DNA of 64,000 bases from Uliginosibacterium aquaticum (GCF_012972705.2 NZ_JABCSC020000004.1:124001-188000); one strand, 5' to 3'; counted from the first letter of the stretch, positions 33,462 through 41,727 are shown. The notes: a model not told the origin generated them from the letters alone. Program-made: numbers and translations.

Positions 33462-36011
33462 GTGAAAACCCTTCTGCAGGCTCTGTTGCTGAGCGCGCTG
33501 CTGTGCATGGCACCGGCGCGTGGTGCCGAGCTTTTTCCCTTCGTGCTGCCCTGGGATGACGCCAGTGCCAACCTGACCAACCTCGCCGCCTGGAACACCA
33601 AGCCGGCGGGAAAGAACGGTTTCGTCACACGCTGCGGCAGCCATCTGTGCGTGGGCAGCGAGCGTATCCGTTTCCTCGGCGTGAACATCGTCTTCGGCTC
33701 GGTGGCGCCGGATCACGCGACGGCCGACAAGCTCGCCGCGCGCATGGCCCGCTTCGGCATCAACATCGTGCGTTTCCATCACATGGATTCCAGTCCGCTA
33801 CCCCGGGGCCTCCTGCAGAAAGACATGCGTACGCTGGACGCCGACATGCTGGAGCGGCTCGACTACTTCATCGCCGCGCTCAAGCGCGAGGGCATCTACA
33901 GCAACCTCAACCTGCACGTGGGCCGCAAGTATCCGGGCTTCAAGGACTGGGGCGAGGCCACGCCCAAATACTGGAAGGGCGTCGATAACTTCTACCCGCC
34001 CATGATCGCCATGCAGCAGGCGTTTGCCCGCGATCTGCTGCTGCATCGCAACCCCTACACCGGCACCCGCTATGTCGACGAGCCGGCGGTGGCACTCATC
34101 GAAATCAATAACGAGAACGGCCTTTTGCGCGAATGGCGTGTGGGCGGGCTCAACGACATGAGCGAGCCCTATCGCGGCGAGTTGCAGCAGCAGTGGCAGC
34201 GTTGGCTGCGCGCCAGATACAAGGATTCGGCCGCCCTGCGCGCAGCCTGGGGCTTGCGCGAGGAGCCGCTGGGCGCCGAGATGCTTGCGGGCGCTGCGAA
34301 CGTGAAGGGGGGCGAGGCCGGCTGGAACCTGCAACTTGTTGGCGGCGCCCAGGCTGCATTGGCACAGGCTGCTGATGGCAGTCTCACGCTCGCCATGCCG
34401 GTGCCTGGCAAGGAGAACTGGCACACCCAGTTGCACCAGAGTCGCCTCGCTTTCAAGGCGGACCAGCCCTATACCCTGAGCTTCCGCGCCAGGGCCGACA
34501 GACCGCTGAAACTTGCCCTGCAAGCCATGCAGGCCCATGCACCCTGGCAGCACCTGTGGGCGCAGAGCATCGAAATTGGCACTGGCTGGCAGGACTACCG
34601 ATTCAGCTTCGCCCCGTCGCAGGGCGACGAGGTGGCGCGCCTCACCTTCGGCGGTTTGGGGCTCGGCACCGGCCAGCTGCGGATCCAGTCCGTCAGCCTG
34701 CGCCCCGGCGGCGTGCTGGGCCTGCAGGCGGATGAATCGCTGGAGGCTGGCACGGTCGCCATTCTCGGCAGCGATGAATTGATGAGCCGCACCCGCGAGC
34801 AGCAGCGCGACTGGGTGCAGTTCCTGTGGGATGCCGAAAGCGCCTACTGGACTGGCTTCCAGCGTTTCCTCAAAACGGATCTGGGCGCCCGCCCGCTCAT
34901 CCTCGGCACCCAGGTCAGCTACAGCCCGGCGCCGATCCAAGGCCAGCTCGACGTGGTCGATGGCCACGCCTACTGGCAGCACCCGAACTTCCCCGGCAAG
35001 CCCTGGGACATCGACAACTGGAAGATCGCCAACACCCCCATGGCCGGCCTCGACGGCGCCGGCACCCTGGCCGATCTCGCGCTGCGCCGCTACCCCGGCA
35101 AGCCCTTCATCGTTACCGAATACAACCACTCGAATCCCAGCCACTACCAGGGCGAAGCCCTGCCGCTGGTTGCTGCCTACGGCGCGCTGCAGGATTGGGA
35201 CGGCCTCTTCCTCTACAGCTATGGCGCGCACGATGGCAAGTGGGACAGCAGCATGATCGATCGCTTCTTCGACAGCCACGCCAACCCGGTCAAGATGGCC
35301 AGCCTGATTGCCAGTGCGGCCCTGCTGCGCCGGGGCGATGTGCGTGCCGCCGCTCCCGGTGTAGAGACGCCTGCACCACAACAGGCCTGGCTTGACGCCC
35401 TGCGCAGCCACTACCGCATGCCTGGCGCCGAGAGCTTCGGTGCGCCGCGCAACGCGGTGTTGCGTGGCGCAGTGGGCATTCACACCCCGGCCGGCGCGGC
35501 GCTGCCGCTACCGGTGAAGAGCGACACCGGCGAGCTGGTGTGGGGGATAGAAGGCCCGGCGGGCCGCGCCGTGTCGCTCGACAGCCCGCGCAGCAAAGCG
35601 CTCATCGGCAGCCGCCTCGGCAAAGCGTTGAGTCTGGGGGGCGTGGAGCTGGAACTGCTCGCCGCGCGCAATGACTGGGCCGCGCTGTATGCCACCGTGC
35701 TTGAAGGCGAAAGCTTCAATGGCCCCGCCCGCATTCTCCTTACCGCCCTCGGTCAGGTCGAGAACAGCGGTCAGCGCTGGCTGGACGACAAGAAAAGCAG
35801 CGTCGGCCGCAATTTCGGCAGCGCCCCGACCGTGATCGAAGGCGTCGCCGCCCGCATCAGCCTGCCTGTCGCTGCAAATCGCGTGCGCGCCTGGGCGCTG
35901 GACGAGCGCGGCTCACGGCGGGAGGAAATCAGGGTGACAGGGAGTGCGCGCGCCACGCTGGGAATTGGCGAGGAGTGGCGGACGTTGTGGTATGAGATTG
36001 AGATAAAGTAA
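33462..36011 (+). CDS. Large secreted clan GH-A glycoside hydrolase with internal carbohydrate-binding module
   Basis: An 849-residue protein with a signal peptide (LLLSALLCMAPARG). The TIM-barrel begins with FLGVNIVFGS and GINIVRFHHMDSS. The acid/base is probably E218 in ALIEINNENG and the nucleophile E553 in PFIVTEYNHSN. Between them, about 280-420, sits a CBM4/9-like beta-sandwich (WNLQLVGGAQAAL, YTLSFRARADRPL), an unusual insertion inside the barrel. A beta-rich C-terminal domain follows. The start is GTG 33462 with GGAGG seven bases upstream. GH5-related families fit best; the substrate is not deducible, but plant cell-wall glycans are likely. Confidence 0.82.
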   Translation: MKTLLQALLLSALLCMAPARGAELFPFVLPWDDASANLTNLAAWNTKPAGKNGFVTRCGSHLCVGSERIRFLGVNIVFGSVAPDHATADKLAARMARFGINIVRFHHMDSSPLPRGLLQKDMRTLDADMLERLDYFIAALKREGIYSNLNLHVGRKYPGFKDWGEATPKYWKGVDNFYPPMIAMQQAFARDLLLHRNPYTGTRYVDEPAVALIEINNENGLLREWRVGGLNDMSEPYRGELQQQWQRWLRARYKDSAALRAAWGLREEPLGAEMLAGAANVKGGEAGWNLQLVGGAQAALAQAADGSLTLAMPVPGKENWHTQLHQSRLAFKADQPYTLSFRARADRPLKLALQAMQAHAPWQHLWAQSIEIGTGWQDYRFSFAPSQGDEVARLTFGGLGLGTGQLRIQSVSLRPGGVLGLQADESLEAGTVAILGSDELMSRTREQQRDWVQFLWDAESAYWTGFQRFLKTDLGARPLILGTQVSYSPAPIQGQLDVVDGHAYWQHPNFPGKPWDIDNWKIANTPMAGLDGAGTLADLALRRYPGKPFIVTEYNHSNPSHYQGEALPLVAAYGALQDWDGLFLYSYGAHDGKWDSSMIDRFFDSHANPVKMASLIASAALLRRGDVRAAAPGVETPAPQQAWLDALRSHYRMPGAESFGAPRNAVLRGAVGIHTPAGAALPLPVKSDTGELVWGIEGPAGRAVSLDSPRSKALIGSRLGKALSLGGVELELLAARNDWAALYATVLEGESFNGPARILLTALGQVENSGQRWLDDKKSSVGRNFGSAPTVIEGVAARISLPVAANRVRAWALDERGSRREEIRVTGSARATLGIGEEWRTLWYEIEIK

Positions 36012-36115
36012 GGTTTGGTGTTCGGTGACAACACGCAGAGAGCGGGCTTGAATACGTTCGTTTGCGGAGCCCAGTTTCTGGTTTTAGATAATAAATAATT
36101 ATTTTGATATTAGAA

Positions 36116-37363
36116 ATGAAAAAACTAAATCCTTTTAAGCCAAATAGTCCAGTTCCTCCTGCGATGTTTGCGGGTAGAATTTCTGAAATTGAGAGCATTG
36201 AGAAATCATTGTTTCAAACTCAAAATGGGCAACCTTCTAATTTGATGGTTACTGGTGATAGAGGGATTGGGAAGTCATCTCTTCTTTTTTACGTAAAGGG
36301 TTTGGCTTCAGGTGGGATAAAAAGCCCGGATTACGAAAGGTTTAACTTTGTTACTGTTGATCTCTTGGTTTCAGAGAAAACTGATATATCAACGCTTGTG
36401 AAGTTGGCTGAGCGAAAAATTTCAAGAGAGTTGTCGAAGACGGAGGCTATCCGTTCTTTTTTGCACACCACATGGGAGTTTGTTAAAAGAATAAGAATAA
36501 TGGATTCAGGGATTGGGCCGGAAGAAAAGAACTCTGAGATTGAGATTTTGCTAGATGATTTTTCATACTCTCTGGCTGAGACTAGTAAAAGAATAACCGA
36601 AAATGCTTCGGCGGAAGAAAAAAGAGACGGTATTGTTTTTGTGATAGATGAGTGTGATAGCGCGTCGCCGGATCTTCGTCTTGGTTATTTTTTTAAAAAC
36701 GTTACGGAATCTTTGCTGCATCATGGTTGTTACAACGTGATGTTTATCATTGCAGGGTTGCCAACTGTTGTGGAAAAGCTTTCTGAGTCTCACCCCTCTT
36801 CTATTAGAGTTTTTACTCAGGTTCCATTAGGTGAGCTTAGTCCATCGGATAGGCGGTATGTGGTTGATAGAGGGTTGGAAGAGGCTAATAAAGTAAACAA
36901 AATACAAACAAAAATCTCGCCAGACGCAAAAATACAGATTTCTGTTTTGTCTGAAGGATATCCAAACTTTATTCAGCAATTTTCATTTTCAGCTTTTGAA
37001 GAAGACTCTGATAATGAGATTTCTGGCGATGATGTCTTGAACTCGGCGTTCAAGCAAGGAGGGGCTATTGATGCTATTGGTAGTAGATATTATGCGTCAG
37101 ATTTTTACGATAGGATAAAATCTGACGAATACAGAGAAGTTTTATCGATCATGGCTGAGAAAATGAACGAGTGGATTACCAAGGCTGAGATTAGAGCGAA
37201 ATTTAGCGGCGATGAGTCGACTCTTTCTAATGCATTAAGTGCCTTGGTTGGGCGGAAAATAATTTTAAGAAATCCATCTAAAATTGGCGAGTACAGGCTT
37301 CAGCAGAGAGGGTTTGCTTTGTGGATAAAACTCTTCGGTGATAAAAGCAAGCCTAAGGCTTAG
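36116..37363 (+). CDS. AT-rich AAA+/ORC-like ATPase with C-terminal winged helix, horizontally acquired
   Basis: A 415-residue cytoplasmic ATPase. Opening NPFKPNSPVPPAMFAGR, Walker A TGDRGIGKSS (46-55), Walker B VFVIDECD (D178, E179), and a sensor-like FIIAGLP after it. The C-terminus (about 355-410, with KAEIRAKFSGDESTLSNALSAL) is probably a winged helix. Base use differs sharply from its neighbours: one 60-base line at the start has 24 G+C. It stands alone, flanked by a foldback element and toxin-antitoxin genes. Such standalone ATPases are found in mobile and defence contexts, but no partner nuclease or effector is present. The function is unknown. ATG 36116 has a poor ribosome binding site. 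Confidence 0.8.
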   Translation: MKKLNPFKPNSPVPPAMFAGRISEIESIEKSLFQTQNGQPSNLMVTGDRGIGKSSLLFYVKGLASGGIKSPDYERFNFVTVDLLVSEKTDISTLVKLAERKISRELSKTEAIRSFLHTTWEFVKRIRIMDSGIGPEEKNSEIEILLDDFSYSLAETSKRITENASAEEKRDGIVFVIDECDSASPDLRLGYFFKNVTESLLHHGCYNVMFIIAGLPTVVEKLSESHPSSIRVFTQVPLGELSPSDRRYVVDRGLEEANKVNKIQTKISPDAKIQISVLSEGYPNFIQQFSFSAFEEDSDNEISGDDVLNSAFKQGGAIDAIGSRYYASDFYDRIKSDEYREVLSIMAEKMNEWITKAEIRAKFSGDESTLSNALSALVGRKIILRNPSKIGEYRLQQRGFALWIKLFGDKSKPKA

Positions 37364-37385
37364 CAAGCAAAGGCCGTAACCCGGA

Positions 37386-37493
37386 GTAGGTCGGAAAAGC
37401 GGAGCGTCTTCCGACTTCTGGAATCGTTGTACAAGCCCCCTTGATGCTTGAGCCGCAAATCGTCGGAAGGCGCCTGCGGCTTTTCCGACCTAC
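37386..37493. repeat. Foldback element with 15-base terminal inverted repeats
   Basis: GTAGGTCGGAAAAGC at 37386-37400 is repeated inverted at 37479-37493, with a second nested pair (TTCCGAC/GTCGGAA). No coding potential is convincing. It lies just downstream of the AT-rich ATPase and marks the island edge. Confidence 0.7.
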
Positions 37494-37523
37494 GTCGGCG
37501 CGCCCTTTGCTCCGCTTCCGCGG

Positions 37524-37722
37524 CTTGGCTCATAGCTGACGGATGTATATACTCCGCGTATAAACACCCCGGGGAGTCCCATATGACCCACGCACGCATC
37601 TTCCAGTCTGGCAACAGCCAGGCCGTACGTTTGCCGAAGGAGTTCCGCTTCGAGGTCGATCAGGTCGAGATATTCCGGCGTGGCGACGAGGTGGTGCTGC
37701 GTCCGGTGGCGAGCAATGCGGC
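37524..37722 (+). repeat. Direct repeat 1 (promoter plus 5' part of vapB)
   Basis: About 199 bases nearly identical to 37827-38025, offset 303 bases. It covers the operator and the first 46 or so codons of vapB. The identity ends exactly where a GTAGGG repeat begins. Confidence 0.85.
37548..37562. promoter_or_regulatory. Candidate VapB operator, copy 1
   Basis: Inverted repeat TATAC-TCCGC-GTATA, 20 bases before the ATG of the truncated vapB. The arms are conserved in copy 2 while the spacer is not, which supports an operator. Confidence 0.55.
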
Positions 37723-37744
37723 ACCACGTACGGCGCAGTCGTAG
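37583..37744 (+). pseudogene. Truncated vapB antitoxin copy (DNA-binding part only)
   Basis: Encodes 53 residues. The first 46 or 47 match the intact VapB at 37886 (THARIFQSGNSQAVRLPKEF, an AbrB/SpoVT-type swapped hairpin). The toxin-binding C-terminus is replaced by APRTAQS, encoded by an inserted GTAGGG-family repeat whose GTAGGG end supplies the TAG stop. It keeps its promoter, operator and GGGGAG ribosome site, so it could still make a solo DNA-binding protein. It lacks a toxin partner. Confidence 0.75.
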
Positions 37745-37806
37745 GGTGCGGTGCAAACCGCACCGCATGAGGTGATCGAAGTGGCGGAGTTGGCACTCCG
37801 CCCTAC
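37723..37806. repeat. GTAGGG palindromic repeat, copy B
   Basis: Begins ACCACGTACGGCGCAG, shared with the flank of copy E, then GTAGGGTGCGGTGC...GCACCGC and ends CGCCCTAC. It interrupts the first vapB copy. Confidence 0.7.
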
Positions 37807-37826
37807 AAATCGTGACACCTCCACGC

Positions 37827-38025
37827 CTTGGCTCACGGCTGATGGATGTATATACTTTGCGTATAAACATTCCTGGGAGCCATCCATGACCCACGCCCGT
37901 ATCTTCCAGTCCGGCAACAGCCAGGCCGTGCGCTTGCCGAAGGAGTTCCGCTTCGATGTCGATCAGGTCGAGATTTTCCGGCGCGGCGACGAGGTGGTGC
38001 TGCGTCCGGTGGCGAGCAATGCGGC
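37827..38025 (+). repeat. Direct repeat 2 (promoter plus 5' part of intact vapB)
   Basis: Partner of 37524-37722 with scattered substitutions, most at synonymous positions or in the spacer of the operator. Confidence 0.85.
37851..37865. promoter_or_regulatory. Candidate VapB operator, copy 2
   Basis: TATAC-TTTGC-GTATA, the same arms as copy 1, 20 bases before the vapB ATG. Likely site of VapBC autoregulation. Confidence 0.6.
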
Positions 38026-38116
38026 GGTGATCTTCGATGCGCTGGCCGCGCTGCCGGCCGACTTCATGGCCGATGGCCGTGACGACACGCCGCCGCAGGA
38101 ACGGGAGGCGCTCTGA
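37886..38116 (+). CDS. vapB: VapB antitoxin
   Basis: A 76-residue antitoxin. The N-terminal AbrB-like DNA-binding hairpin (about 1-46) is followed by a C-terminal toxin-binding tail (FDALAALPADFMADGRDD). TGGGAG precedes ATG 37886. The stop overlaps the vapC ATG by one base (TGATG), the usual coupling. Its upstream region and 5' part are duplicated at 37524. Confidence 0.92.
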   Translation: MTHARIFQSGNSQAVRLPKEFRFDVDQVEIFRRGDEVVLRPVASNAAVIFDALAALPADFMADGRDDTPPQEREAL

Positions 38117-38529
38117 TGAGCGCCCGCTACCTGCTCGACACCAACATCTGCATCTACATTGCCAAGCACAACCCGCCCGAGGTGCGCGAACGCTTTGCGC
38201 GCCATGCAGCGCGCGAGCTGGCGATGTCGGTGGTGACGCTGGGCGAGCTGCGCTTCGGCGCGGAGAAGAGTCAGAGCCGCGAGCGGGCGCTGAGCAGCAT
38301 CCAGACCCTGATAAGCCTGATCACCGTGGCGCCGCTGCCGGAAGCGGCTGGCGAACACTACGGCCAGATCCGTGCGGCACTGCAGGCGAGCGGCCAGATC
38401 ATCGGCAACAACGATCTGTGGCTGGCAGCTCACGCGCGCGCGGAAGGCTGGATTCTGGTCACCAACAATGAACGCGAGTTCGTGCGGGTGCCGGGGCTGC
38501 AGGTGGAGAACTGGGTGGCGGGGCGCTGA
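38116..38529 (+). CDS. vapC: VapC toxin, PIN-domain ribonuclease
   Basis: A 137-residue PIN-domain RNase that usually cuts initiator tRNA or other structured RNA until VapB binds it. The acidic residues are D8 (LLDTN), E44 (LGELRFG), D100 (IGNNDLWLAA) and the NNEREF segment near 117-122. All are intact, so the toxin should be active. It is translated with vapB. Confidence 0.93.
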   Translation: MSARYLLDTNICIYIAKHNPPEVRERFARHAARELAMSVVTLGELRFGAEKSQSRERALSSIQTLISLITVAPLPEAAGEHYGQIRAALQASGQIIGNNDLWLAAHARAEGWILVTNNEREFVRVPGLQVENWVAGR

Positions 38530-38575
38530 TGGATTTCAAGTCAGGTTCACGCAGCCATCGATTGGATACCTCCTC

Positions 38576-39076
38576 ATGCCTCTGACCGATCTCCATCTCG
38601 ACATCGACCGCCGCGTCGACTTCATTCGCGCTGAAACCCCCGATTGGCTCTGCGGAAAGGGCTGTGCGAACTGCTGTCGCAAGCTGTCGGACGTGCCTTT
38701 GCTGACGGCTGCCGAATGGCGCTTGCTGCAGGAGGGGCTGGCCGCTTTGCCGGCGGAGCGTCTCGCGCAGGTCAGCGAGGCGATGGCCCGCTTGGTGAGC
38801 CAGCCCATGCGGCCGGTGGTGTGCCCGATGCTGGATCAGGTGAGCAATGCCTGCCCGGTGTACGCGCAGCGCCCGGTGGCGTGTCGCACTTATGGCTTTT
38901 ATGTGCAGCGTGAGCTGGGCCTGTATTGCGGCGAGATCGAGGCGCAGGTGGCGGAAGGCAAGCTGGCGGATGTGGTGTGGGGCAATCACGATGTGATTGA
39001 TCGTGAGTTGGCCGCGCTGGGCGAAGTACGCGCGCTGACCGAATGGTTTGCCCGCTGGCAGAAGGAGCAGGCATGA
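38576..39076 (+). CDS. YkgJ-family cysteine cluster protein
   Basis: A 166-residue cytoplasmic protein with a metal-binding cluster: C26, C30, C33, C34 in CGKGCANCC, then Cys in VCPML, NACPVY and VACRTYGFY. The family is thought to bind Zn or Fe-S; its role is not defined. ATG 38576 opens the recognised domain. It overlaps the YciH gene by four bases (ATGA), so the two are coupled. Confidence 0.85.
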   Translation: MPLTDLHLDIDRRVDFIRAETPDWLCGKGCANCCRKLSDVPLLTAAEWRLLQEGLAALPAERLAQVSEAMARLVSQPMRPVVCPMLDQVSNACPVYAQRPVACRTYGFYVQRELGLYCGEIEAQVAEGKLADVVWGNHDVIDRELAALGEVRALTEWFARWQKEQA

Positions 39077-39432
39077 AATCGAAAAGTGGCAACGGCGGGC
39101 TGGTGTATTCGACCGAGCATGGTCGTACCTGTCCCGATTGTCGTCAGCCGGTGGCGGCCTGCGCCTGCAAGCAGGCGGTGGTGCCGGCGGGCGATGGCAT
39201 CGTGCGGGTGTCGCGCGACACCAAGAGCCGGGGCGGCAAGTGCGTGACGGTGATCAAGGGCGTGTTGCTGGAGGCTGCGGCACTCGCCGCGCTGGGCAAG
39301 AAGCTGAAGGCGGCCTGCGGCACGGGTGGCACGACCAAGGATGGGGTGATAGAGATTCAGGGCGATCACTGCGAGCTGGTGATGGCACGTCTGAAGGCCG
39401 AAGGTTTTACGGTGAAGCGTGCGGGCGGCTGA
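39073..39432 (+). CDS. YciH/SUI1-family translation factor
   Basis: A 119-residue eIF1-like protein. The N-terminal zinc-type CPDCRQPVAACAC precedes the SUI1 core (VIKGV, KKLKAACGTGGTTKDG, IEIQGDH). E. coli YciH (108 residues) can influence start-codon selection in vitro. It is coupled to the YkgJ gene and followed by a strong terminator. Confidence 0.92.
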   Translation: MKSKSGNGGLVYSTEHGRTCPDCRQPVAACACKQAVVPAGDGIVRVSRDTKSRGGKCVTVIKGVLLEAAALAALGKKLKAACGTGGTTKDGVIEIQGDHCELVMARLKAEGFTVKRAGG

Positions 39433-39455
39433 AGTCGCAAATCTTGCCCTGTGAA

Positions 39456-39488
39456 AAAGCCCGTCCGGCTTGCGCCGGACGGGCTTTT
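39456..39488. terminator. Bidirectional terminator
   Basis: Fourteen-base perfect arms AAAGCCCGTCCGGC/GCCGGACGGGCTTT (39456-39469 and 39474-39487), with A and T runs on either side. It serves yciH and the convergent PAP2 gene. Confidence 0.92.
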
Positions 39489-39513
39489 GTCTTTCTGGCT
39501 TGAGGGCTGCCGA

Positions 39514-41532
39514 TTACACGCCGTCGAGACGGATCTGCACGCCGGTGGCCGTGTAGGTGGTGGTGATCTTGCTGAAGCCAGCTACCGTGACGCTGCTGAA
39601 CGTGCCGGCGAGCTTGCCGGCGCTGATCACGCTGAGGGTGTCGCCTGCCTTCGGGGTATAGCCTGAGAAGCTCACGACGAGGCTGCCGCCGGCCAGGGTG
39701 GCGGTGCCACTGATGTTCAGCACGCCTTTGGCGGCACCACTCATGACCAGCGCCAGCTCGCCGGCGGTCTGGGTGTAGGCGCCGGTGATGGCGAGTGCGG
39801 CCGGAGCGGCGCATTCGAGTTTGCCGCCCTTCATGAACACCTCGCCCTTGCCGAAGGCGCTGGCCGAATCCGCCGCCAGGGTGCCGGCGCTGATCACCGT
39901 GCCGCCGCTGTAGCTGTTGCTGCCAGCCAGGCGCAGGGTGCCCGTGCCGAGCTTGCTGAGCTTGCCGGCGCCGGCGATGTTGTTGCGCCAGGAGTCCTTG
40001 GCATTGAAACCGCCGAGGCTGGCATCCATCGTCACGGCCACGTCGCCGTTGAAGGCGCCGTAACCATCCGCTGCGGCGAAGAGGTTGAGGCGGCCCCAGC
40101 CTTCTTCATCGTTGGCCAGCGGATAGCCCGAGTCGATTTCGGTGGTCTTCAGCACCACGCGGCGCTGGGCGGCGCTGAGGTAGGGCAGACGGGTTTCGAG
40201 CAGGATCTCGGCGCCCTTCGGCACGGTGGCGGCCTTGCCATCGTTGGCGGCAATCTTGGGCAGACCATAGGTGAGCTTCTGGGTGAAGAAGCTCTTGTTC
40301 GTGGCGTAGTCGGAGAAACGGTCGTAGTTGACGCTGCTCTTGTCGGTGGTGACCGGGGTGCGGGCCTTTTCAAGCAGCGTGTTGAAATCGCTGGTGCCGG
40401 TCTGGGCCATCAGGTAGTCCTGCACCAGCTTGTAGGTGGCGGCCTTGTCCATACTGGTCTTGGTCAGACCGTAGGCCACCACGGCGGTGGCCTGCACGCG
40501 GCCGCCCATCACGTCCAGCGGCGAGTGCATGCCGGCGAGGATGCGGCTCTCGCCCATTTCCATGGCGCGGGTGATGAGTTCCTGGTAACGCTGCGGGAAG
40601 AGGTAGGCCATCGGCAGCACATCGCGCCAGGCTTCGGCGGTGTGGCCCGAGGGGAAGCCGCCATCGGTGGCCGGCGTGGTGCTCTTGGCCGATTCAAGGG
40701 CCGGTACGACGCTGACGTCCGTGCTCCAGCGCCAGGGGCGGGCGTATTTGTAGAAACGCTTGGCGGGTTCGCCCGAGCCATCGGTGATGTTGCCGCTGTC
40801 GATGAAGCTGACAGCACTGCCGAGAGTCGAGGTGGTCGAGCCGAGGTTGTTCCCGCTGTCGGATACGGCGGTGACGGCGGTGTTCGGATCGACGGCAACG
40901 ATGCTGCTGGTCTGGCCGGTGCCTGTGCGCCAGAGGCTGGTGAGCGGGCCCATACCGTCGGACACGGAAAAGCCCTTGCTGCGGCGGTCATCCATGTAGG
41001 CGGCAAGCGCCTGATCGCTTGTGCGGTTCTTGGTGGCGGCTTTCACGTAGTCGATATTGGCGGCGTGCAGCGCGGCATTGACGACGCTGCCATCGGTCGC
41101 GTCACCGGGGATGCCGCTCCAAGTGGAGGCAGTCACAGCAGCGCAGCCGTTGGCGGCGGCGAGGCTTACGCCGGCATCAACTTTCAGGCTGCTGGGCGTC
41201 CACAGGTCGAGGAAGCCTTTGAGCACACGCACGCCGGCATTGGTGTCGAGCGTGACCTGGCAGGGATTGTTGCGCTGGTTGCTGGCGCCGGTGTCGATAT
41301 AAGCCTGTACGCCACTGGGGGCGTCGGCGGTCTCAACGACACCGAGGCCGACCGGTTCAGCCGGAATGACGAGTGCAGCAGCACTGCTCGACGTGCTGGT
41401 GGCGGAGCTGCTGCTCGACGCGGCGACAGTGGACTCACTGCTGTTGCTGCCACCACCGCAGGCGACCAGACCCAGCGCGGTGAGCACCGCGAGGGTGGCG
41501 GCACTACGCCGGAATTCAAATGCTGATTGCAT
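39514..41532 (-). CDS. PAP2-type acid phosphatase lipoprotein with autotransporter-associated repeat
   Basis: A 672-residue exported protein. The lipobox LGLVAC precedes a Gly/Ser-rich linker. The central PAP2 / class A acid phosphatase domain has all three motifs exactly: K-x6-RP (KRFYKYARP), PSGH (GGFPSGHTAEA) and SR-x5-H-x3-D (SRILAGMHSPLD). The C-terminal 160 or so residues carry a passenger-associated transport repeat (KLGTGTLRLAGSNSYSGGT) and related beta-strands but no beta-barrel. It probably hydrolyses phosphomonoesters at the cell surface. It is divergent from a choice-of-anchor I gene with a candidate Pho box. Confidence 0.87.
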   Translation of the reverse strand: MQSAFEFRRSAATLAVLTALGLVACGGGSNSSESTVAASSSSSATSTSSSAAALVIPAEPVGLGVVETADAPSGVQAYIDTGASNQRNNPCQVTLDTNAGVRVLKGFLDLWTPSSLKVDAGVSLAAANGCAAVTASTWSGIPGDATDGSVVNAALHAANIDYVKAATKNRTSDQALAAYMDDRRSKGFSVSDGMGPLTSLWRTGTGQTSSIVAVDPNTAVTAVSDSGNNLGSTTSTLGSAVSFIDSGNITDGSGEPAKRFYKYARPWRWSTDVSVVPALESAKSTTPATDGGFPSGHTAEAWRDVLPMAYLFPQRYQELITRAMEMGESRILAGMHSPLDVMGGRVQATAVVAYGLTKTSMDKAATYKLVQDYLMAQTGTSDFNTLLEKARTPVTTDKSSVNYDRFSDYATNKSFFTQKLTYGLPKIAANDGKAATVPKGAEILLETRLPYLSAAQRRVVLKTTEIDSGYPLANDEEGWGRLNLFAAADGYGAFNGDVAVTMDASLGGFNAKDSWRNNIAGAGKLSKLGTGTLRLAGSNSYSGGTVISAGTLAADSASAFGKGEVFMKGGKLECAAPAALAITGAYTQTAGELALVMSGAAKGVLNISGTATLAGGSLVVSFSGYTPKAGDTLSVISAGKLAGTFSSVTVAGFSKITTTYTATGVQIRLDGV

Positions 41533-41709
41533 GTTTGTTGCTCCCTGATGTTGTCTGCCCGGCGGGGCAGGAAAGCCGGCAATGATCAGGATGCTTTGTT
41601 ACGGGAAGAATACGGTTGCGTATGTTTTGTGTTGCAGTGAGGTGACGATCGCCGGCTTCATGGGCAGGCACTGCGAGCTGGGGCCTGGTGGGCACGACAT
41701 GTCGCAGGG

Positions 41710-41727
41710 GTGTCATGCATTTGTCAC
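41710..41727 (+). promoter_or_regulatory. Candidate Pho box
   Basis: GTGTCATGCATTTGTCAC matches the PhoB direct-repeat consensus (CTGTCAT-N4-CTGTCAY) at 14 of 18 positions by my count. It lies 64 bases before the ATG at 41792 and 178 bases from the divergent PAP2 start. Both neighbours look like phosphate-scavenging proteins. Confidence 0.5.

Noticed and set aside
33798-35483. 561-codon minus-strand frame opposite the GH-A hydrolase
   Set aside because: Antisense shadow; the plus-strand protein has a signal peptide, catalytic motifs and a ribosome binding site.
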